From Myxococcales bacterium (lineage in GTDB: Bacteria; Myxococcota_A; UBA796; GCA-2862545), in NCBI GenBank assembly GCA_019634415.1, contig JAHQVJ010000207.1, forward strand, positions 40,359 through 104,358: a DNA stretch of 64,000 nt, read 5' to 3'. This document shows positions 53,416-62,997 of the stretch, one piece after another. Numbering within the stretch: the first letter of the stretch is position 1; each line of letters starts with the position of its first letter. Made by a program: the position numbers and the translations under genes. Below the pieces are notes generated by a model, which was not told the DNA's origin, did no database searches, and saw nothing but the letters and a program-made list of their open reading frames with translations.

Positions 53416-54672
53416 GTGCTGACAGCGTGGACCATCGCCACCGCACCCCTGCTGGGGTGGACGACCGAGGTCTCGGGCAACCTGACGGACGCCGTCCTCG
53501 ACGAGGATGCGGCAGAGGTGGCGCGGATCCTCGAGGAAGGCGTGGATCCCTGGCCCACGATCGAGGTGCTGCGGGAGCGAGACGACATCGCGCGCCGCAG
53601 GGCCGCAGGCCTGGTGCTGCAGTCGGTACAGCCCACCGTGGAGCGGCTGCGCGTGCGCGCGCGGAGCGTGGACGGACCGGTGTCGTGGATCGATCGACAG
53701 CTCGTGGAGAAGCTCGAGGGTCCGATCCTGTGTGCCGCGCTCGAGTTCGAAGACGCCTGGCTCGCGTCGGTGGCCATCGAGCGCGAGGAGCCGACGGCGG
53801 TGTGCCGCGGTGAGCACGTCACCGTGGTGGGCGCCCGCGACAGCGACGTGCTGAAGCTACTCCTCGACGCCGGCGCCCAGATCGACGCCTGCGCGCTGAC
53901 CGCAGCGGTGCTCGCAGATCGGCCACTCTCGGTGGCGCAGCTGCTGAAGGCGGGGGCCTCCCCACGCTTCGGCTGCGGCGTGGTGCCCTTGTTCGCCGCC
54001 CGCAGCGAGCCCGTGGCCCGGGAGCTGCTCGCCCACGGAGACCTCGATCCCTTCGACCCCACGCTCCACATCGAGGATCTGCTGCGCACGTGGCGCTACC
54101 CGGAGACGGCCATCGCGGTGACCACCCGCTTCACCGAGCGGCGGGACATGGTGCTGTCGTGGGCATGGGCCACGGGTGTCGGCCGCCCCCGGGCCTTCGC
54201 ACCGTTCCTGCCGTCCGAGTGGGGCCAGGTGGCGCATCGAGCCACCCCCGGCGTGTCCTTCGCGGACTTCGAGACCGCGTGGACGACGGCGGGCGGCGCC
54301 ACCGGCTTGCTGCGTGCGCGGGGCGACGCGCGCCTGGGGGAGCCACTCCCGGCCCTGCCCTGCCCCGTGCCCCAGTCCCTCACCGAGGCCAAGGTACTGC
54401 TGGGAAGCGTGCGGAAGACCGCGGACACCTCGGCTCATCGCTACTACCAATCGAGCGTGGGCCACTACCACCAGCGCTCGCGCGGCGGCCGCTGGGAGAC
54501 CGCGAGCTGGTCCATCGACTTGGCTCAGTGCCCGGAGCTGCAGGCCAAGCTGCCCATGCTGCCGGTGATCCTGGGGGCGAACCCGTGGATCACCGCGGAC
54601 GGACACCTGATCAGCCTGATGTCCGACCCCACCCTGGCATCGGGTCGACGCGTCTGGATCGGCGTGCGCTGA
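53416..54672 (+). CDS. Exported ankyrin-like repeat protein
   Basis: A 418-residue protein from a GTG start, with a hydrophobic N-terminus (LTAWTIATAPLLGW) that may be a signal. Residues 150-240 carry ankyrin-like helical pairs (SDVLKLLLDAGAQIDACALTAAV, LSVAQLLKAGASPRFGCGVVPLFA, VARELLAHGDLDPFD). The C-terminal half is unrelated and unrecognised, rich in Trp and Ser (RYYQSSVGHYHQRSRGGRWET). The stop overlaps the start of the epimerase gene by one base, so translation is coupled. Confidence 0.68.
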   Translation: MLTAWTIATAPLLGWTTEVSGNLTDAVLDEDAAEVARILEEGVDPWPTIEVLRERDDIARRRAAGLVLQSVQPTVERLRVRARSVDGPVSWIDRQLVEKLEGPILCAALEFEDAWLASVAIEREEPTAVCRGEHVTVVGARDSDVLKLLLDAGAQIDACALTAAVLADRPLSVAQLLKAGASPRFGCGVVPLFAARSEPVARELLAHGDLDPFDPTLHIEDLLRTWRYPETAIAVTTRFTERRDMVLSWAWATGVGRPRAFAPFLPSEWGQVAHRATPGVSFADFETAWTTAGGATGLLRARGDARLGEPLPALPCPVPQSLTEAKVLLGSVRKTADTSAHRYYQSSVGHYHQRSRGGRWETASWSIDLAQCPELQAKLPMLPVILGANPWITADGHLISLMSDPTLASGRRVWIGVR

Positions 54673-55685
54673 TGATCGTGGCGCTGACGGGAGCGACGGG
54701 ACTGCTGGGAGCGAACGTGGCGGAGGCCTGTCTGGCTGCCGGCCACTCCGTGCGTGCCACCCACCGGTCCACCTCCCGCCGCGACCACCTGGCCGATCTG
54801 GACATCGAGTGGCGGTGTGCTCCCCTGGGAGATCCGCTCGCCCTCACGGAGGCCTTCGAGGGCTGCGATGCCGTGATCCACTGTGCCGCGCTCACGTCTC
54901 TGCTGGCGCACCCCACGCCGGCACTGGTGGCCGCGAACGTGACGGGCACCGCCAACGTGATCGACGCCGCGCGTCGTGCCGGCATCTCGAAGCTGCTGCA
55001 CACCTCCAGCACCGTGGCCGTCGGTGTGTCCGAGACGTCGGAGCCATGCGACGAGGACAGCGACTGGAACCTGGTCGCCCGCGGCCTGGCCGACGGCTAC
55101 GCCATCACCAAGCGCGACAGCGAGCAGCTGGCTCTGCAGGCGGCCGACGACACCCTCGACGTGGTGGTGGTCAACCCGGGCTTCCTCTTCGGGCCGCGCG
55201 ATGCTCGTCCCAGCTCCGGCGCGATGATCCTGGAGGTGGCCCGAGGACGCGCCGTGGCGAGCACGCCGGGCCGCAACAGCTTCGTGGACGTGCGCGACGT
55301 GGCCGCGGGCACGCTCGCAGCGCTCACCCGAGGGCGCAGCGGCGAGCGCTACATCCTTGCCGGTGAGAACTGCAGCTACCTGGAGATGATGGGCCGCATC
55401 GCTCGGGTGGTGGGCGCGAGCCCCCCTCGCTTCACAGCCCCGCGCGGGCTGGCCACCGCCCTCGGCTGGATCGGAGACGGCGTGGAGCGCCTGACGGGTC
55501 GTGAGCAGGCGATCACCACCCAGACCGTGCGCTGGGGCTTCGAGCCGGGCTTCGTCTTCCACAGCGACAAGGCGCGCAGGGAGCTCGGGTACACCACTCG
55601 GCCTGTGGAGGACGGGATCCGAGCCGCCTGGGCCTGGTTCGAGGACCGTGAGGGACGGGCCGCCGACGCAGGCGCGCCGATGTAA
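54672..55685 (+). CDS. NAD-dependent epimerase/dehydratase (extended SDR)
   Basis: A 337-residue extended SDR. Its cofactor motif is LTGATGLLGANVA, with HCAALTSLL and LLHTSSTVAVG, and the catalytic pair sits in GYAITKRDSEQLA. NPGFLFGPRD is the strand of the dihydroflavonol-reductase/epimerase group, as in hopanoid-associated sugar epimerase HpnA-like proteins. The substrate could be a sugar nucleotide or a lipid-linked hydroxyl. It starts at the stop of the ankyrin-like gene. The TadG-like gene begins 45 bases later. Confidence 0.88.
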   Translation: MIVALTGATGLLGANVAEACLAAGHSVRATHRSTSRRDHLADLDIEWRCAPLGDPLALTEAFEGCDAVIHCAALTSLLAHPTPALVAANVTGTANVIDAARRAGISKLLHTSSTVAVGVSETSEPCDEDSDWNLVARGLADGYAITKRDSEQLALQAADDTLDVVVVNPGFLFGPRDARPSSGAMILEVARGRAVASTPGRNSFVDVRDVAAGTLAALTRGRSGERYILAGENCSYLEMMGRIARVVGASPPRFTAPRGLATALGWIGDGVERLTGREQAITTQTVRWGFEPGFVFHSDKARRELGYTTRPVEDGIRAAWAWFEDREGRAADAGAPM

Positions 55686-55730
55686 CCGTGGTGTGCTGCC
55701 CACCCGCCCTCAACGTGCCGAGAGGCTCGC

Positions 55731-56906
55731 ATGACTGGAGGGCACATGCGTCCGAGGCGCGGCAACTACTCGATGCTGATGGGTGTGTTCATCTTCACGA
55801 TTCTAGGGTTCTGCGCCCTGGCGCTGGACATCTCCCTCATCACCATGGCCGAGCAGCAGGCGCAAGCCACCGCGGATGCCGCCGCCCACGCCGCCCTGAT
55901 CGCCTACAAGAGCAACCGCGACGACGACCCCGATCAAGCAGCCGTGGACGCCGCGGACTTCATGATCAACGTCAACCCCGTGGCCATGGGCATCGCCACA
56001 CGCGACGCCGTGCGACTCGGCACCTACACCCCCGCCAACGGCTTCTGCGAGGGCTGCAGCGCCATCGGCAACGTCAACGCGGTGGAGGTCACGCTGTCGC
56101 GCCAAGGCAACAACGCCGTGGACCTGCTGCTCGCTCCGATGTTCGGCGTGAACACCCACGACGTCACGGCGAGCGCGCTCACGGCGCAGCAGCAGCGCGC
56201 CCTGATGCTGGTGCAGGACTTCTCCTGCTCCATGAACGCCAGCTACAGCCAGTGGACCAACGGCGACCCCGCCGCCATCGACCTGTCGCGCCAGGCCAAC
56301 TTCCTGTTCCTCGAGTACCTCATCACGTTCCCGCAGGAAGGGGACATGCTGGGACTGTCCGGGTACGCCCAGTACGGCGCCAAGGAAGGGGGCGGCTCCA
56401 CGCTGGACATGAACGATCCGCCCTGGGCGCAGCTGTCCGTCATCGAGGACGATCTGCCCTACTTGACCGGTAAGTTCGCCGGCATCTGCGACACCTGGTA
56501 CGGCTGCCCCGACGGCATGGACGGCTACACCAGCTCCAGCATGGACCACCCCGAGGGGGGGGACATCGGCTGGTGCACCAACCCGAGCATCGCCATGCTG
56601 CAGGCCGTCACCCAGCTCGCCAACGGCACCGACGAGACCTTCTTCCGCGGCATGGTGGTGATGTCGGACGGCGTGTTCAACTGCGGCGGAGGCAACTCCG
56701 CCGCCGACGACGCGGCGGATCTGGCCTACGACGACTACGACATCCACATCTGGACGATCCTGTTCTCCAACGGATCCATCAACCCCACCCAGATGCAGAG
56801 CATGGTGCGTGGACTGGGGTTCTTCCAGAACAGCCCCTCCGCCTCGGATCTGCCGGACATGTACCAGAACGTGGCCGAGTCTCTTCCCATGGTGATGGTG
56901 GACTAG
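55731..56906 (+). CDS. TadG-like protein with VWA-type domain
   Basis: A 391-residue protein. The N-terminal helix (SMLMGVFIFTILGFCALALDISLITMAEQQAQATADAAA split over residues 14-52) is the TadE/TadG pseudopilin-like anchor, with DAAAHAAL as in TadG. From about residue 150 a von Willebrand A-like domain follows: the MIDAS Asp-x-Ser-x-Ser is DFSCSMN, with FLEYLITFPQEGDMLGL and FRGMVVMSDGVFNCGG. Such proteins face the periplasm in Flp/Tad systems. No further tad genes adjoin. A secreted CHAT protein gene follows after 28 bases. Confidence 0.85.
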   Translation: MTGGHMRPRRGNYSMLMGVFIFTILGFCALALDISLITMAEQQAQATADAAAHAALIAYKSNRDDDPDQAAVDAADFMINVNPVAMGIATRDAVRLGTYTPANGFCEGCSAIGNVNAVEVTLSRQGNNAVDLLLAPMFGVNTHDVTASALTAQQQRALMLVQDFSCSMNASYSQWTNGDPAAIDLSRQANFLFLEYLITFPQEGDMLGLSGYAQYGAKEGGGSTLDMNDPPWAQLSVIEDDLPYLTGKFAGICDTWYGCPDGMDGYTSSSMDHPEGGDIGWCTNPSIAMLQAVTQLANGTDETFFRGMVVMSDGVFNCGGGNSAADDAADLAYDDYDIHIWTILFSNGSINPTQMQSMVRGLGFFQNSPSASDLPDMYQNVAESLPMVMVD

Positions 56907-56934
56907 GCCACGTCGAGACGGGTACGCTCCGCGG

Positions 56935-59205
56935 GTGACATACCTGCTGTACCTGGTGTCGATGGGGATTGGTGCGCCCGCCCAGGCGGCCACCGGTGGC
57001 GAGGACCTCTTGAACCCGTGGCAAGCGGGACTGCTGCGAGACTACGAGGAGAACCGCAACAAGCGTAGCCGCGCGAAGGTGGAGCGCTCGATCCGAACCG
57101 CCTCCAAGCGCTGCGACGGCAACGGACCGCCGGACCGCAGCGTGCGGGCGTGCCTGCAGGCCCTGGTGCTTGCCCGGGCCGTGGGGCACACCGACGCCGA
57201 CCAGCGGCTAGAGGACCTGGGCACGCGCATCGCCGCCACGGGCGTGGTGCCCGACCTCGGAACGCTGGGAGCAGGCACGGCCATGCACCTCGGACGTCGC
57301 CTGGCCACACGCGCACCCTCCGAATCCGAGGGCCTGTTCCGTCACGCCGTGGACCGCACGATGGCCAACCTGGGCACCACGCACCCAGCCGTGGCCGAGC
57401 CCCTGGCGGATCTGGCCCGGATCCGGCTGCGGGCCGGAGATCTGACCGAGGCGTCCTCGCTGCTGGGTCGCGCCACCGCCGTCGCGGGTGGCGCCGAGCC
57501 CCTGACCTCGCGGCTGACCCTCGAGATGGTGCGCCTGCGGCTGGCCTCGCCCAAGCCACCCTTCGCGCTGGGTCCCCTCGACGAGGTCCTCGCCGCCGAG
57601 GACGCCCGCATCACCCGACAGCTGTACCTGGGGACCCCCGCCGAGCGGCAGGCACTGCTCGAGCCACTGCACGCCACCACCCACCAGGCCGTCTCCCTGC
57701 ACCTACAGCAGCTCCACGGCCACACGAAGGCCGCCGAGCTCGCCCTGCGCACGCTGCTCCGACGCAAGGGCCGGCTGGTGGAGGCCGAGTACGACGCGCT
57801 GCACGCGGTGCGGCGGGAGTCCGACGAGGAGGGCCTGAAGCTCATCGATCGGCTGCTCGCGGCCACCACCCGCCAGAGCGAGCTGGCCAGCACCACCGCC
57901 TCCTCCACCGACGCGCTGCAGACCCTGAACGCCGAGCGGGCCACTGTGGCGCGGGAGGTGGCCGAGCTGCAGATCCAGCTCGCCGCTCGCTCCGAGCTGT
58001 TCCGCGAGCAGGCCGCGCAGACCTCGGTGGGCGACGTCCAGGAGGCGCTGCAGCCCGGCCAGGCGCTGCTGGAGCTGGCGGTATACCGCCCCTGGGATCC
58101 CGCGGAGAACACCCTGGGACCCGAGCGATATGCGGCCTACGTGCTGCGGCACGAGGGCGCGGCCGTGGGCAAGGACCTGGGTCCGGCGGCCCAGATCGAC
58201 GACGCCGTGCGAAAGCTGCGCGCAGACCTGATCGGCCGGAGCGAGGTGGACGCGTCCGCCCAGGACCTGGCCTCCGCCGTGCTGGGCCCGATCACCGAGG
58301 CGCTCGCGGGAGCCGAGCACCTGCTGATCTCCCCCGATGGGCTGCTGAACGTGGTGCCCTTCGACGTGCTGCTGTCGCAGACCGCGCACGCCGAGGCCGC
58401 CGTGTCGTACCTGACCACGGGCCGCGACGTGCTCCAGGCGGGCATGTGGAAGGGCAAGGCCAGCGAGCCCATGATCGTGTCGGACGTGGACTTCGGGGGC
58501 GGCACGAGCCCCTGGACCCCCCTGCCCGGCACCCGGGACGAGGGCGAGGCCATCGCGGCCCTGTTCCCCGAAGCGGCGCACCGACAGGGCACCCAGGCCA
58601 CCGAGGAGGCGCTCAAGGACGTCGTCCGACCCACCTTCCTGCACGTGGCCACCCACGGGTTCTTCCACGCGGATCGCGATCCGGCGCTGTTCGCGGTGGC
58701 GGCGAGCCGGGGCCTGGAGGTGCTGCCCCTCCCGTCCGTGCCCGACGACCCGGTTCCCGAGGCTTGGGAGGGCCCCTCGGCCAACCCCGCACTCGACAGC
58801 GGCATCGTGCTCGCGGGCGCCAACCGGCCGCAGGACGGTCGACAGGACGGGCTGCTGACGGCAGCGGAGCTGTCCAACGTGGACCTGCGGAGCACGCGTG
58901 TGGCCGTGCTGTCCGCCTGCGAGACGGGCGTGGGCACGCTGCGCAACGGCGACGGCGTGCAGGGCCTGCGTCGGTCGCTGGTGCTCTCGGGGAGCCATGC
59001 CCAGGTGGTGAGCTTGTGGAAGGTGGACGACGACGCCACCGCCTTCCTGATGCAGCGGATGTACGAGTCGCTGTCGTCGGGGGCGACGGTGGTCGATGCG
59101 CTGGCCGCGGCGAAGCAGGCAACGGCCGCCGAGCAGCGCTGGAGCCATCCCTACTTCTGGGCGGCCTTCACGCTGTCGGGTGCCTGGAGCAGCGTCCTAC
59201 GCTGA
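56935..59205 (+). CDS. Exported CHAT-domain (caspase-like) protein with TPR region
   Basis: A 756-residue protein from a GTG start. The N-terminus (TYLLYLVSMGIGAPAQA) is a signal peptide, unusual for a CHAT protein. Residues 40-350 are TPR-like helices (FRHAVDRTMANLGTTHPAVAEPLADLARI). The CHAT domain spans about 440-755: LLISPDGLLNVVPFDVLL, then the catalytic His574 in LHVATHGFFH and Cys662 in VLSACETGVG, both present, with VVSLWKVDDDATAFLM and HPYFWAAFTLSG. It is likely an active clan-CD peptidase in the envelope. It follows the TadG/VWA gene as part of a possible operon. Confidence 0.9.
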   Translation: MTYLLYLVSMGIGAPAQAATGGEDLLNPWQAGLLRDYEENRNKRSRAKVERSIRTASKRCDGNGPPDRSVRACLQALVLARAVGHTDADQRLEDLGTRIAATGVVPDLGTLGAGTAMHLGRRLATRAPSESEGLFRHAVDRTMANLGTTHPAVAEPLADLARIRLRAGDLTEASSLLGRATAVAGGAEPLTSRLTLEMVRLRLASPKPPFALGPLDEVLAAEDARITRQLYLGTPAERQALLEPLHATTHQAVSLHLQQLHGHTKAAELALRTLLRRKGRLVEAEYDALHAVRRESDEEGLKLIDRLLAATTRQSELASTTASSTDALQTLNAERATVAREVAELQIQLAARSELFREQAAQTSVGDVQEALQPGQALLELAVYRPWDPAENTLGPERYAAYVLRHEGAAVGKDLGPAAQIDDAVRKLRADLIGRSEVDASAQDLASAVLGPITEALAGAEHLLISPDGLLNVVPFDVLLSQTAHAEAAVSYLTTGRDVLQAGMWKGKASEPMIVSDVDFGGGTSPWTPLPGTRDEGEAIAALFPEAAHRQGTQATEEALKDVVRPTFLHVATHGFFHADRDPALFAVAASRGLEVLPLPSVPDDPVPEAWEGPSANPALDSGIVLAGANRPQDGRQDGLLTAAELSNVDLRSTRVAVLSACETGVGTLRNGDGVQGLRRSLVLSGSHAQVVSLWKVDDDATAFLMQRMYESLSSGATVVDALAAAKQATAAEQRWSHPYFWAAFTLSGAWSSVLR

Positions 59206-59850
59206 CGCAGGCCTCGAGGGAGGCTGGAACGCCTCGCGATCCGCCAGACGCGCCGGTCGCGCGTGGCATCCCTCGAGGTGATCGTTGACCAGGCCCATGG
59301 CCTGCATGAAGGCATAGGCGGTGGTGGGCCCCACGAACACCCAGCCGCGCCGCTTGAGATCCGCCGACAGCGCGATGCTGCCCTCGGTCTTGCCCAACGA
59401 CACCAGGGTCGCCTTGTCGAATCGGTCCGGCCGAGCCGACGCTGGCGGCTCGAAGCCCCAGAAGTAGGCTGCCAGCGACCCGTGCGAGGCGATCACCTCC
59501 TGGGCGGCGCGGGCGTTGGTGAGGGTGGCCTCGATCTTCTTGCGGTGCCGCACGATCCCGGTGTCTGTCAGCAAGCGCTCCACGTCGTCGGAGCCCATGC
59601 GGGCCACGCGATCGATGTCGAAGTCGTAAAAGGCGCGGCGGAAGTTCTCGCGCTTGCGCAGGATGGTCAGCCACGACAGCCCACTCTGGAACCCCTCCAG
59701 GCAGATCTTCTCGAACAGCCGCCGGTCGTCCGCCACCGGACGACCCCACTCGTCGTCGTGGTAGGGCAGGTAGTCGGGGTGCGATGCCCCCCACCAGCAC
59801 CGCACCACACCGTCGTCTCCACGCACCAGCCCGTCGTCCGCTTCCGCCAT
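59197..59850 (-). CDS. tag: DNA-3-methyladenine glycosylase I
   Basis: A 217-residue base-excision repair enzyme of the HhH family that removes 3-methyladenine. Diagnostic are RCWWGASHPDYLPYHDDEWG at the N-terminus, FEKICLEGFQSGLSWLTILRKRE (helix with catalytic Glu), NFRRAFYDFD and the zinc-ligand region VGPTTAYAFMQAMGLVNDHLEGC. The 3' end overlaps the convergent CHAT gene by 9 bases. It diverges from the helicase gene with only 11 bases between start codons. Confidence 0.95.
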   Translation of the reverse strand: MAEADDGLVRGDDGVVRCWWGASHPDYLPYHDDEWGRPVADDRRLFEKICLEGFQSGLSWLTILRKRENFRRAFYDFDIDRVARMGSDDVERLLTDTGIVRHRKKIEATLTNARAAQEVIASHGSLAAYFWGFEPPASARPDRFDKATLVSLGKTEGSIALSADLKRRGWVFVGPTTAYAFMQAMGLVNDHLEGCHARPARLADREAFQPPSRPASA

Positions 59851-59861
59851 AGAGTGCCTCG

Positions 59862-62800
59862 ATGGCCCTGACCCTACCCGATCCATCGCGGCTGGACGCC
59901 CCGCGGCTGGCGGTGGTGCTCCGAGACCTGGGCCTCGATCCCGATGCGGCCCGAGCGGGCTGGCTCGACGACGTGGCTCGCGTGTGTGGCTCGGTCCGAG
60001 AGATCCCCGGTGAGCCAGTTCCCACCTGGGCCGCGCGCTCGCACCTGGTCCGCCACTCCCACGGCACCGCGCCCGTGACGTCGCGCACGCTGGTCTGCTC
60101 CTGCGGCGGGCGCGGCTGTCTGCACGTGGCGAGCGTGCTGGTGGTGCTCGCCTACAACGACCCCGAGCGCTCGATGGCCCTGCACGCGCCGGCCTGGGAG
60201 GTGGCCCTGGCTCCCCTGGCCGAGCCCGCCGGACCCGGCCCCGCCCGGCATCAGGGGCACGTGCGCTACGTGGTGCACCCACCGACGCCGGGGCGGGCGG
60301 GCCTTCAGGTGGAGCCGAGGATCGTGCGCCAGTCCCTGGACGGCGCGGGCACCCTGCAGCCCAAGGCCTACCCTCGCCGGCTCGCCGATCTGCAGGCAGC
60401 GGTGATGCAGCTGGCACCGTGCGACCTCGCCATCCACCCCGCCTGGCACGCCCTGGAGCGCGCCAGCCGGCTGGAGGGCACGAAGAACCCACAGGCCACC
60501 CGTCAGCTGTCGCGGGCCCTGCTCCAGCCGCTGTCGCAGGCCGCGGACGTGCAGCTGGACGGCTCGGCCATCGCGGTGTCCACCTCCCCCCTGCGACCCG
60601 AGCTGGTGGCCAGCCGCACCGACGACGGCGGACTGGCGCTGCGTTTCGAGCCTCCCCTGCGCCACCACTGGCGCGACGCGGGCGTGGTGCTCACCGAGGA
60701 AGGCCAGCTGCAGCCCCTGGTGGACGACCTGCACGAGGCCGTCGCCGATCGGCTCATGGACCGGCTTCCGCTGGTGCCCTCCGACGACGTGGAGGCGTTC
60801 GTGGACCGGCTGGTGGTGGGCCGCAGCCTGGCGGTTCAGCTGCCCGCCGATCTGCCCACGGTGCACGTCGCCGACGAGCGCCAGGCGCGGATCACCCTGG
60901 AGCAGCTCGCAGGGGGGCGCGACGCGCGCGGACCTGGGCTGCGGGTGCGCCTGGAGCTGGTGTACCTGCGACAGGACGCCGAGGCGGTGGTGCGCCCCAT
61001 GGATCCGAGCCCCATGCTGCAGGTGCCCGAGGCGGGACAGGTCCAGCGCGAGTGGTCCTGGGAGCGGGAGCAGGTGGAGCGCTTCCAGCGGGACGTGGGC
61101 GACAGTCCCACCCACGAGCTGCAGCTGCCCTTCGAGCGCGCCGTGCCGTTCCTGGCCGATCGAATCCCCGAGCTCGCCGAGACCTGGCCCGTGTTCGGCC
61201 GGGACACCCTGGTGCGGCTCACGGTGCGTGGCTCGCTGTCGCCCAGCGTGGCCTTCACCGAGGGAGAAGACTGGTTCGACCTGGACGTGGGCTTCACCCT
61301 CGGGGGCCGCAGGATCGAGGGTGCGGCCGTGATCCGAAGCTGGCTCACGGGCAGCCGCTACCACCGCCTCGACGATGGCTCGCTGGCCCGACTCCCCCAG
61401 CGCTGGCTGCGCGAGCACGGCACCCGCGTGGACACGCTGGCGGAGGTGCGTCGCTCCCAGCGGCGGCTCGGCAGCTGGCATGCCTGGATGGCCGCGGAGC
61501 TGCTGGAGGAAGCGGGCCCCGCCGCGAGGCGATGGCTGCGCTGGGTCCGCGACGCCGAGGGCCGCCCGGAGCAGCGGCCGGTGCCCGAGGGACTGCGGGC
61601 CACCCTGCGCGAGTACCAGCTCGACGGGCTCGCCTGGCTGCGCTTCCTCCGCTCCAATCGACTGCACGGCGTGCTCGCCGACGAGATGGGGCTCGGGAAG
61701 ACCGTCCAGACGCTGGCTGCCCTCCTCGACACCCACGATCCCGATGTGCCGCGTCCGTCGCTGGTGGTGGCCCCCACGTCGGTACTGACGAACTGGGTGG
61801 CGGAGGCACAGCGCTTCACGCCGCAGCTGCGCGTGTGCACCTGGCACGGACCACGCCGTGACCCCGCCGCCCTGCAGCACGCCGATCTGGTGGTCACCAC
61901 CTACGCGCTCCTGGTCCGCGACCAAGCCACCCTGTGCGACGTGGACTGGCGCTGGACCGTGCTCGACGAGGCGCAGCAGATCAAGAACCCCGGCAGCCGG
62001 CGGGCGCGTGCAGCGCGGAAGCTGAAGGCCGAGACCCGCCTCGCGCTGACGGGCACGCCGCTGCAGAACGACGCCACGGAGCTGTGGAGCCTGTTCGCCT
62101 ACCTGCTGCCCGGCTACCTGGGTCGGCGCACCTGGTTCGTGGGTCGCTACGCCCACGACGCCTCCCCCACGGCACTCGCGGAGCTGTCGCACCGGATCCG
62201 ACCGTTCCTGCTCCGCAGGCGCAAGGCGGAGGTGGCGCCCGAGCTGCCGGCCCGCACCGAGGTGACGCTGCGAATCGGCCTGTCGCAGCGGGAGCGTGCC
62301 CTGTACGACAGCGTGCGCATGACGGTGCTGGAGGCCACGCGCGCCGACGCCGACGACGCCGAGCACCGACGTCCCCACCTGATGCTCGAGGGACTCACCC
62401 GGCTTCGACAGGCCTGCTGCCATCCGGGGCTGCTGCCGTTTCCCGAGGCCCGGCGCGTGCGGCGCTCGTCCAAGGTGGAGGCGCTGGTGGAGCACGTGCA
62501 GCAGGTGATGCGGGGAGGCAGCCGCTGCCTGGTGTTCAGCCAGTGGGTGCAGCTGCTGGATCGGGTGGCCGAGCGCCTGCACGACGCGTCGATCTCCTGC
62601 CTGAGGCTGCAGGGCGACACACGGGACCGCGCCTCGGTGGTGGCCGCGTTCCAGGCCCCCGACGGCCCGCCCGTGCTGCTGATCAGCATCAAGGCGGGTG
62701 GCACGGGGCTGAACCTCACGGCCGCCGACGTGGTGTTCCTCCTCGACCCGTGGTGGAACCCCCAGGTGGAGGACCAGGCCACCGATCGCGCGCACCGGAT

Positions 62801-62981
62801 CGGCCAGACGCGTCCGGTGACCGTGGTGCGCCTGGTGGCGGCAGACACGGTGGAGGAACGCATCGTGGAGCTCCAGGGCCACAAGCGCCGGCTGTTCGAG
62901 CAGACGGTGGAGCACCAGCGCCTCGACGTGGGGCGCCTGACCGCTGCCGACGTGAGGGAGCTGCTCGCCGACGTCCGCTGA
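59862..62981 (+). CDS. SWI2/SNF2 helicase with SWIM zinc finger
   Basis: A 1039-residue protein. The SWIM zinc motif is at residues 79-88 (CSCGGRGCLH). A large middle region of about 500 residues is the bacterial HelZ-type N-terminal part. The helicase core has motif I DEMGLGKTVQT near 607, motif II DEAQQIKN, LTGTPLQNDATELWSLFAYL, and the C-terminal GTGLNLTAADVVFLLDPWWN then ATDRAHRIGQTRPVTVVRL. It would translocate on DNA or remodel nucleoprotein. Family members occur in phage-defence systems and as housekeeping genes; nothing here is defence-specific. A TPR gene follows. Confidence 0.93.
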   Translation: MALTLPDPSRLDAPRLAVVLRDLGLDPDAARAGWLDDVARVCGSVREIPGEPVPTWAARSHLVRHSHGTAPVTSRTLVCSCGGRGCLHVASVLVVLAYNDPERSMALHAPAWEVALAPLAEPAGPGPARHQGHVRYVVHPPTPGRAGLQVEPRIVRQSLDGAGTLQPKAYPRRLADLQAAVMQLAPCDLAIHPAWHALERASRLEGTKNPQATRQLSRALLQPLSQAADVQLDGSAIAVSTSPLRPELVASRTDDGGLALRFEPPLRHHWRDAGVVLTEEGQLQPLVDDLHEAVADRLMDRLPLVPSDDVEAFVDRLVVGRSLAVQLPADLPTVHVADERQARITLEQLAGGRDARGPGLRVRLELVYLRQDAEAVVRPMDPSPMLQVPEAGQVQREWSWEREQVERFQRDVGDSPTHELQLPFERAVPFLADRIPELAETWPVFGRDTLVRLTVRGSLSPSVAFTEGEDWFDLDVGFTLGGRRIEGAAVIRSWLTGSRYHRLDDGSLARLPQRWLREHGTRVDTLAEVRRSQRRLGSWHAWMAAELLEEAGPAARRWLRWVRDAEGRPEQRPVPEGLRATLREYQLDGLAWLRFLRSNRLHGVLADEMGLGKTVQTLAALLDTHDPDVPRPSLVVAPTSVLTNWVAEAQRFTPQLRVCTWHGPRRDPAALQHADLVVTTYALLVRDQATLCDVDWRWTVLDEAQQIKNPGSRRARAARKLKAETRLALTGTPLQNDATELWSLFAYLLPGYLGRRTWFVGRYAHDASPTALAELSHRIRPFLLRRRKAEVAPELPARTEVTLRIGLSQRERALYDSVRMTVLEATRADADDAEHRRPHLMLEGLTRLRQACCHPGLLPFPEARRVRRSSKVEALVEHVQQVMRGGSRCLVFSQWVQLLDRVAERLHDASISCLRLQGDTRDRASVVAAFQAPDGPPVLLISIKAGGTGLNLTAADVVFLLDPWWNPQVEDQATDRAHRIGQTRPVTVVRLVAADTVEERIVELQGHKRRLFEQTVEHQRLDVGRLTAADVRELLADVR

Positions 62982-62997
62982 GGTTGTATGGTGCCGT

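Noticed and set aside
59874..62915. 1013-residue open frame antisense to the SNF2 helicase
   Set aside because: Same shadow effect; the sense frame carries all helicase motifs and the antisense one none.
59862..62981. SNF2 helicase as the core of a phage-defence island
   Set aside because: No methylase, nuclease, phospholipase D or other defence partner is next to it; the neighbours are tag and a TPR gene.
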